Shown here: positions 13,024 to 17,496 of the stretch, piece by piece
Numbering within the stretch: the first letter of the stretch is position 1
How the letters are laid out: every line of letters begins with the position of its first letter
DNA from: JABSOG01 sp041583135
GTDB taxonomy: Bacteria > Pseudomonadota > Gammaproteobacteria > Enterobacterales > Alteromonadaceae
Assembly: GCA_041583135.1 (NCBI GenBank)
Contig: JBFHGJ010000119.1
Coordinates: 1 to 17,496, forward strand
Length of the DNA stretch: 17,496 nucleotides
Reading direction: 5' to 3'
Made by a program: the position numbers and the translations under genes
The notes under the pieces: model-generated
The model's input: only the letters and a program-made list of their open reading frames with translations
Told to the model about the DNA's origin: nothing
Databases searched by the model: none

Positions 13024-14415
13024 TTAATTCAACCCTCCTGATTGATAAAGCGCTTGAAACAAAGCGTAGTCAACAGCTACTTGGGCTGCATAGTCTTTGG
13101 CAAAACCCAATACTTCGGCTCTAAATTCAGCATGGTAAGTGTCGGTTAGCTGATGCATTACCGATTCGAACTGATTGGCGACATAAGCGCTGTTGTGATC
13201 TTTATCTGCTCTGGCATGAGCTGAGGCTAGAATGATCCCCCATTGTTGCGCCAGTTTGGTAAAGCGGGTGATTGAAGTTAGCTCGCTAGTATCAAAGCTA
13301 TCTTTATAAGGTGAGCGTTCTCTAACTGAAAACGAACTGCCGTTTATGGTTATGCAACCTAAATGGTCGTCGGCATCGTTTAACATCGCTTTTTGCGCTG
13401 CAACGACGCGGCAGCCCTGTTGGTTGCTGGCAAAAACATTGGTTAGATTACTCTGGCTGGCAGTGGAAATATAAGGATAAGCCGAAGGTAAACCTTGCAT
13501 TTTGACATCGAGGATACGGTCGTCGTTATCAGCCGTGCTATCGCCGTCAATCAAAACATAATAGCGGGTTGTGCCTAATGAGCCGGTACCGGCGTTGATG
13601 CGCTTGGCCACATCCAACACTTTAAAATAACTGGTATCGCCTGCAAGAGCAGAACTTAAACCATAGTGATACTGTTCAATTGCCGCTGTTATGACAGCTT
13701 TGTCGGCGCTGCTTAGCGTTTCTAGATCGTCATTGGTCAAGTCGAAGTATCGCTGCGAGCCTAAATCTTCAGTCCATTTGTTGAGCATTTTGCTGCGGCT
13801 GTTATTGTCTTCAACGCTTTGTAAAAACTCATCAAGCCGACCATAGGCATTGGCTTTGGTTACTTCAAAAGACTTTTCGTTATTGTTGCCGCGATAATCT
13901 TCGAGGGTATCAAGATAGTATTCGCTAAAAGCGTCAACGATGAGCTGTTGATCATTATTACTTGTGAAGCCTTGTTCTTTGGCCACCAGCATCAGTGAAG
14001 CAGCGGCGCGATAAACATCATATAAATAGCTATCAACCCAACTTTCGTCGAAATCGTTGAGATCGAAAACAATATCGCCGCCATCATCGGCAAAACTACC
14101 GTAATTTTGTACATGAAGGTCGCCTTGTAACCAAGTGACGGCGTTGGCTGCATTGAAATTGCTGGCAGCTAATGTTTGGGCGGAAGTTAAATCAAAGTAG
14201 TATAAGTGGGCGCTGCCGCGATAGAACATAAATGGGGAGCCGTTCATTTTGGCGTATTTGGCTTGTCTGTCGGCCGCTGAGATTGCGCTGTTGAACTGAT
14301 TAAGTTGCTGTTGCAGCGTATTTTGCCGAGTTGTGCCGCTTTGTACAGTCCAAACATTGGCGTTGGCCGTGTGTGAAAGCAGTATGGCCGTGGTGATAGC
14401 AATTGTTTTTTTCAT
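13024..14415 (-). CDS. Exported DUF2252 family protein
   Basis: Product of 463 residues, biochemical function unknown. I recognise the DUF2252 pattern: FYRGS (64-68), GDLHVQNYG (98-106), DLNDFDES (118-125), GTGSLGTTRYYV (276-287), ILDVKMQ (301-307), VRERSPYK (364-371) and ASAHARADKD (397-406). GDLHxxN followed by DFD resembles the catalytic loop and metal site of aminoglycoside phosphotransferase-like kinases. The Gly-rich loop and Lys305 look like an ATP site but come later, so the order appears permuted (inference). The N-terminus MKKTIAITTAILLSHTANA is a signal peptide with cleavage after ANA. I start at the ATG at 14415, not at the TTG of the longer frame (14484), because the signal peptide begins there. 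It is divergent from creB, and head-on to replication. Confidence 0.85.
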   Translation of the reverse strand: MKKTIAITTAILLSHTANANVWTVQSGTTRQNTLQQQLNQFNSAISAADRQAKYAKMNGSPFMFYRGSAHLYYFDLTSAQTLAASNFNAANAVTWLQGDLHVQNYGSFADDGGDIVFDLNDFDESWVDSYLYDVYRAAASLMLVAKEQGFTSNNDQQLIVDAFSEYYLDTLEDYRGNNNEKSFEVTKANAYGRLDEFLQSVEDNNSRSKMLNKWTEDLGSQRYFDLTNDDLETLSSADKAVITAAIEQYHYGLSSALAGDTSYFKVLDVAKRINAGTGSLGTTRYYVLIDGDSTADNDDRILDVKMQGLPSAYPYISTASQSNLTNVFASNQQGCRVVAAQKAMLNDADDHLGCITINGSSFSVRERSPYKDSFDTSELTSITRFTKLAQQWGIILASAHARADKDHNSAYVANQFESVMHQLTDTYHAEFRAEVLGFAKDYAAQVAVDYALFQALYQSGGLN

Positions 14416-14548
14416 CGGGTCCACTGGTTGTCGATTGTATTGGGGCCTGGAGAGTAAAACAGTTTTGTGCTGAGAATATGACAAAATCCTTTACCTTAAC
14501 GGTTTGTGCATTACCATAAATGTGACAGCAGCAGACAACGGGAAATTA
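14416..14548. promoter_or_regulatory. Divergent promoter region between the DUF2252 gene and creB
   Basis: The 133 nt between the two divergent start codons must hold both promoters. On the minus strand TACAAT (complement of 14434-14439) is a fair -10 for the DUF2252 gene, with a poor -35. For creB the best -10 is CATAAA (14515-14520), also weak. TTTGTGC occurs twice (14464-14470 and 14503-14509), as does TTACC (14491 and 14511). I see no E. coli-type paired TTCAC CreB tag here. Confidence 0.4.
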
Positions 14549-15223
14549 ATGAACATTGTCATAATAGAAGATGAGCGTGCCATCGCTGATAACTTAATTC
14601 ATGTACTGGAAATGGACGGCTTTAGTGTGCATTGGTTCGCTACTGCCGGAGATGGACTGGCTCATTTACGTCAGCATGAGGTGACATTGCTGGTATTGGA
14701 TGTTGGTTTACCCGATGGCAATGGTTTTGAGCTGTGTAAAACCATACGTGAATTTAGTGATGTGCCGATCATCTTTTTAACCGCGCGCAGCGACGAAATT
14801 GACCGAGTGGTAGGCTTGGAAATCGGCGCCGATGATTACGTCACCAAACCTTTCAGTCCTCGTGAAATGCTGGCGCGGATAAAACTAAGAATTAAACCAA
14901 AGGTGAGCACTTACAAACCTTGTGTTAAGCCATTTAATAAGCTTGAGGCAAGGAATTTTGATTACTACTATCAAGATACCGCCCTTGGCTTGACCGCTAT
15001 AGAGTTTAAAATTTTGCAGAAGTTACTTGTCAGCCAAGGGCAAGTGCTCAGTCGTGAACAGCTGATGTTAGCCGCCGATATGGAGCCGCTCAGCGTTTAT
15101 GAGCGCAACATCGATTCTCACATAAAATCCATTCGTAACAAACTCAAAGCGAAGGGCGTTGAGGATTGTTTAAAGACCAAGCGGGGTTTTGGTTATTTCG
15201 CCGAGCTTGAAGGTCGCTCATGA
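14549..15223 (+). CDS. creB: Response regulator CreB
   Basis: OmpR/PhoB-type response regulator of the CreBC system, which in E. coli responds to carbon source and growth state and in Aeromonas controls beta-lactamases. The product has 224 residues (E. coli: 229). The receiver domain has acidic Glu7/Asp8, phosphoacceptor Asp51 (LVLDVGLPDGNGFELC), Thr78 and Lys100 (VTKPFSPRE, the CreB-like form). A winged-helix DNA-binding domain follows (LTAIEFKILQKLL to KTKRGFGYF). I choose the ATG at 14549, with GGGA upstream. The longer frame starts at a TTG (14504) and adds 15 residues before the receiver fold. It overlaps creC by four bases (ATGA). Confidence 0.93.
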   Translation: MNIVIIEDERAIADNLIHVLEMDGFSVHWFATAGDGLAHLRQHEVTLLVLDVGLPDGNGFELCKTIREFSDVPIIFLTARSDEIDRVVGLEIGADDYVTKPFSPREMLARIKLRIKPKVSTYKPCVKPFNKLEARNFDYYYQDTALGLTAIEFKILQKLLVSQGQVLSREQLMLAADMEPLSVYERNIDSHIKSIRNKLKAKGVEDCLKTKRGFGYFAELEGRS

Positions 15224-16659
15224 AAGGTTGGCCTAAGATCCCCCTAGGTTTGCGGCTATTTGTGCTGTTTTTTGCTCTATTGTTGCTTACTGCTTACTTT
15301 GTGTTTGACACCATTGAGGCAGAGATCAAACCGACCATGCGCCAAGTGAGTGAAGAAACCTTGGTGGATATGGCCAATGTATTGGCGGTAATGGCGTTGG
15401 AGGATATGAAAAAAGGCCAGTTTGAACAAAGCCGATTTGCACAAATGCTCATTGCCTTTGGCCAAAGACAGCCTCATGCGCAAATTTGGCAAGTGGGCAA
15501 ACAATCCATCAGCCATCGTATTTATGTGACAGATGATAAAGGCATTGTGCTAGCCGACTCATGGCAACAAGATATTGGTGCCGACTACTCGCGTTGGAAT
15601 GATGTGTACTTAACGCTCAGGGGAAAATATGGTGCGCGTAGCTCTGCCGACCCCTATCAGCCGGGTGCAAGCGTTATGCATGTGGCGGCGCCGATTATTG
15701 ACGGCGAAGACATCATTGGCGTGGTGACCGTGGCAAAAACCAATCAGTCGGTTGAGCCGTTTATTACTCAAGCACAAAACCGCGTTTTTCGTTGGTTGAT
15801 GCTGATGGGGGTTGTGGTGCTCATCATTGGCGCATTGGTCGCTTGGCGGGTCAATCAGGCGCTGTACAAGTTGGCTGATTACGCCGAAAAAATGGGCCGT
15901 GGTGATAAGGCGGAAAAGCCGCAATTTCGTGTTTTTTATGAATATAGCCAGCTCAGTGATGCACTAGAGAAATTGCGTACGCAGCTCGATGGTAAAGATT
16001 ATGTCGAACAATATGTGCAAACCCTCACCCATGAATTAAAAAGCCCGATCAGCGCAATTAAAGGGGCAGGAGAGATACTGCAATCACCCATCAGTGCTCA
16101 AAAACAAGTGTATTTTGCCGCAAATATTGAGGGAGAAGCGCTTAGATTGGAGCAGTTGGTTGAGCGTTTGTTGTTATTGGCCAAAGTGGAGAAACAACCG
16201 CATCTACAGGATATAGAAGCCATTGAGGTTGATGCTTTGATTGCCTACGTTTTGTCGGCTGTGACGGTTAAAGTTAAGCAAAAACAAGTTGTTATTGAAC
16301 AGTCAGTTGATGCTCAAAGCGTGGTTCATGCCGAGCGTTTCTTATTGCAACAGGCGCTGATAAACCTGTTGGACAATGCGTTGGATTTCGTCAAAGAACA
16401 AGGGGTTATTCAGATCCATGTTACACAACAAGAGCGCAAAATCGAGTTTCAAATTTTTAATCAAGGGCCTCAAATACCTGACTATGCCCTACCCCGGCTG
16501 ACTGAACGCTTTTACTCTTTACCGCGAGAAAATGGGGTTAAAAGTAGTGGTTTGGGACTTAATTTTGTCGAACAGGTCGCTAAGTTGCATCATGGCCAAC
16601 TAACGATAGGCAATTGCAATGATGGCGTTATAGTGAAACTTACGCTGCAAACTCCATAA
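15220..16659 (+). CDS. creC: Sensor histidine kinase CreC
   Basis: Inner-membrane sensor kinase of CreBC. The product has 479 residues (E. coli: 474). Membrane helix 1 is at about 11-29 and helix 2 at 192-209. They enclose a periplasmic sensor of about 160 residues with the CreC-type motif DYSRWNDVYLTLRGKYGARS (122-141) and MHVAAPIIDG. Then come HAMP-like linker, phosphoacceptor His271 (LTHELKSPISAIKGAGEIL), N-box INLLDNALDF (Asn382, Asn386) and G2 box SSGLGLNFV. The G1 box reads NQGPQIP instead of the usual DxGxGIP, so the aspartate and second glycine are missing; RFYSLPREN is intact. AAGG precedes the ATG. Translation is coupled to creB by the ATGA overlap. Confidence 0.95.
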   Translation: MKGWPKIPLGLRLFVLFFALLLLTAYFVFDTIEAEIKPTMRQVSEETLVDMANVLAVMALEDMKKGQFEQSRFAQMLIAFGQRQPHAQIWQVGKQSISHRIYVTDDKGIVLADSWQQDIGADYSRWNDVYLTLRGKYGARSSADPYQPGASVMHVAAPIIDGEDIIGVVTVAKTNQSVEPFITQAQNRVFRWLMLMGVVVLIIGALVAWRVNQALYKLADYAEKMGRGDKAEKPQFRVFYEYSQLSDALEKLRTQLDGKDYVEQYVQTLTHELKSPISAIKGAGEILQSPISAQKQVYFAANIEGEALRLEQLVERLLLLAKVEKQPHLQDIEAIEVDALIAYVLSAVTVKVKQKQVVIEQSVDAQSVVHAERFLLQQALINLLDNALDFVKEQGVIQIHVTQQERKIEFQIFNQGPQIPDYALPRLTERFYSLPRENGVKSSGLGLNFVEQVAKLHHGQLTIGNCNDGVIVKLTLQTP

Positions 16660-16662
16660 AAA

Positions 16663-16681
16663 CACCACATAAGCACCACAT
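16663..16681 (+). promoter_or_regulatory. Candidate CreB-binding direct repeat before creD
   Basis: CACCACAT occurs twice, at 16663-16670 and 16674-16681, 11 bp start to start. The E. coli cre tag is TTCAC repeated at the same 11-bp spacing, upstream of creD. Here the half-sites read AACAC and AGCAC, so only CAC is conserved. The repeat lies about 45-65 bp before the predicted creD start of transcription, a normal activator position. Confidence 0.5.
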
Positions 16682-16691
16682 TAAAACCAAC

Positions 16692-16720
16692 TTGGCTCAA
16701 TACACTCTACTGAAAATAAC
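16692..16720 (+). promoter_or_regulatory. Possible creD promoter
   Basis: TTGGCT (16692-16697), 17 nt, then AATAAC (16715-16720). Both boxes match the sigma-70 consensus in four of six positions, as expected for a promoter needing an activator. It ends 18 nt before the creD start codon. Confidence 0.4.
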
Positions 16721-16738
16721 GTTTATCAGAGAGTGAAT

Positions 16739-17496
16739 ATGCTAAATCCATTACAAAACAAGCCGGGAATAAAACTCATCGTCATTGTCGCATTAACCCT
16801 AATGCTGCTTATTCCGTTAATGATGATCAAAGGACTGAACTACGAAAGACAAGCCACTCAGCATCAGGTAGAGCGAGATATTGCCGCCAGTAGTAGTGGT
16901 GAACAAACCATTACCGGCCCTTTTATTACCGTGAATTACCATTACACGGTGACGCAATACAACGAGCAAATCGAAAAAAACGCGCAGCTATTTATCCTGC
17001 CGCAAAGCTATTACGTCAATACCGACTTAACTACCTATGAAAAATATCGCGGCATATACAAAGCCCTACTCTACCGTGCCAAAACCGAGGCGACAGGTGC
17101 GTTTGAATTTTCTCGGCTACATGAGTTAGCGCCTGAAAGTATTGATAGTATTACCTTGTCTATTGGTGTGGCCGATGTTCGTGGTATTGGTCTTGGCAGC
17201 CGTGTTATGTGGGGTGGTGAAAGCTATCAAATCCATCCCGGCAGCGGCATAGAGGCGATACCTGATGGTATTCACATCAAGTTACCATTGTCGCTTACCA
17301 CACAAAGCGAAGCGGTGGATTATCAAATTGATTTTGAATTACAGGGCATGAAAGATCTCTATTTTGTGCCAGTAGGCAAAGAAACCCGCATTGATTTAAC
17401 CGCCGATTGGCCGCACCCAAGCTTTGCCGGAGACTATCTGCCGATTGAATCGACAATTAGCGATCAAGGCCACAGCGCGAGCTGGATCACCAACCC
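16739..17496 (+). CDS. creD: Inner membrane protein CreD (5' part, cut by window end)
   Basis: CreD, an inner membrane protein that is the main CreB target in E. coli, where its overexpression gives colicin E2 tolerance and envelope changes; its molecular role is unclear. The first 252 codons are visible, with no stop before the window ends. An N-terminal membrane helix (about 11-30, IKLIVIVALTLMLLIPLMMI) leads into a large periplasmic domain. Family motifs are ERQATQHQVERDIAASSSGEQ, GPFITV, ISVGD-like SIGVADVRGIG, and WPHPSFAGDYLPIE close to the end, all as in E. coli CreD. The start is ATG, with GAGAG about 5 nt upstream. It is separated from creC by 79 nt holding its own promoter and a repeat. 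Confidence 0.92.
   Translation, partial: MLNPLQNKPGIKLIVIVALTLMLLIPLMMIKGLNYERQATQHQVERDIAASSSGEQTITGPFITVNYHYTVTQYNEQIEKNAQLFILPQSYYVNTDLTTYEKYRGIYKALLYRAKTEATGAFEFSRLHELAPESIDSITLSIGVADVRGIGLGSRVMWGGESYQIHPGSGIEAIPDGIHIKLPLSLTTQSEAVDYQIDFELQGMKDLYFVPVGKETRIDLTADWPHPSFAGDYLPIESTISDQGHSASWITN

Noticed and set aside
13024..14484. Longer DUF2252 frame starting with TTG at 14484
   Set aside because: It would bury the signal peptide 23 residues inside the protein and run through the likely promoter region.
1..17496. Mobile elements, CRISPR arrays or defence genes
   Set aside because: No transposase, integrase, long terminal repeats or regularly spaced repeats were seen; genes are core housekeeping genes in conserved order.

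Overview
The window is a chromosomal origin region from a gammaproteobacterium. The gene order (glmU-side terminator, atpCDGAHFEBI, parB, parA, rsmG, mnmG, oriC, mioC), the E. coli-like protein sequences and the creBCD operon all point to a marine Alteromonadales/Vibrionales-type relative rather than an enteric, because parAB sits between rsmG and atpI. Genus cannot be fixed from sequence alone. I see no insertion sequences, prophage genes, CRISPR arrays, tRNAs or rRNAs.

Positions 1-7056 hold a complete F1Fo ATP synthase operon on the minus strand, read right to left (atpI, B, E, F, H, A, G, D, C). It has a clear sigma-70 promoter at 7029-7056 with phased A-tracts upstream. RNA hairpins lie in the atpB-atpE and atpA-atpG gaps. 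Positions 7181-9066 carry parB and parA, separated by an unusually long, dyad-rich 151-nt gap. Positions 9177-11693 carry rsmG and mnmG. All these genes point away from the origin and so run with the leftward replication fork.

Positions 11724-12245 are oriC. It has an AT-rich unwinding region with 13-mers, perfect or consensus DnaA boxes at 11939, 12045, 12118 and 12150, an IHF-like site and dense GATC sites. The same elements occur in the same order as in E. coli oriC. A perfect 11-bp inverted repeat sits between the last DnaA box and mioC.

To the right are mioC (flavodoxin) and an exported DUF2252 protein, both on the minus strand and so head-on to the rightward fork. Divergent from the latter is creB-creC (two-component system), followed by creD, cut by the window end. 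The 334-nt gap between mioC and the DUF2252 gene contains a strong unexplained hairpin and a 15-bp palindrome. An 11-bp-spaced direct repeat upstream of creD is a candidate CreB site.

The region is mostly ordinary core chromosome. The most interesting points are the DUF2252 protein, whose kinase-like motifs appear in permuted order and which carries a signal peptide; the regulatory RNA and DNA structures in the gaps; and several gene starts that differ from the longest reading frame (atpI, atpB, atpG, mnmG, DUF2252, creB).
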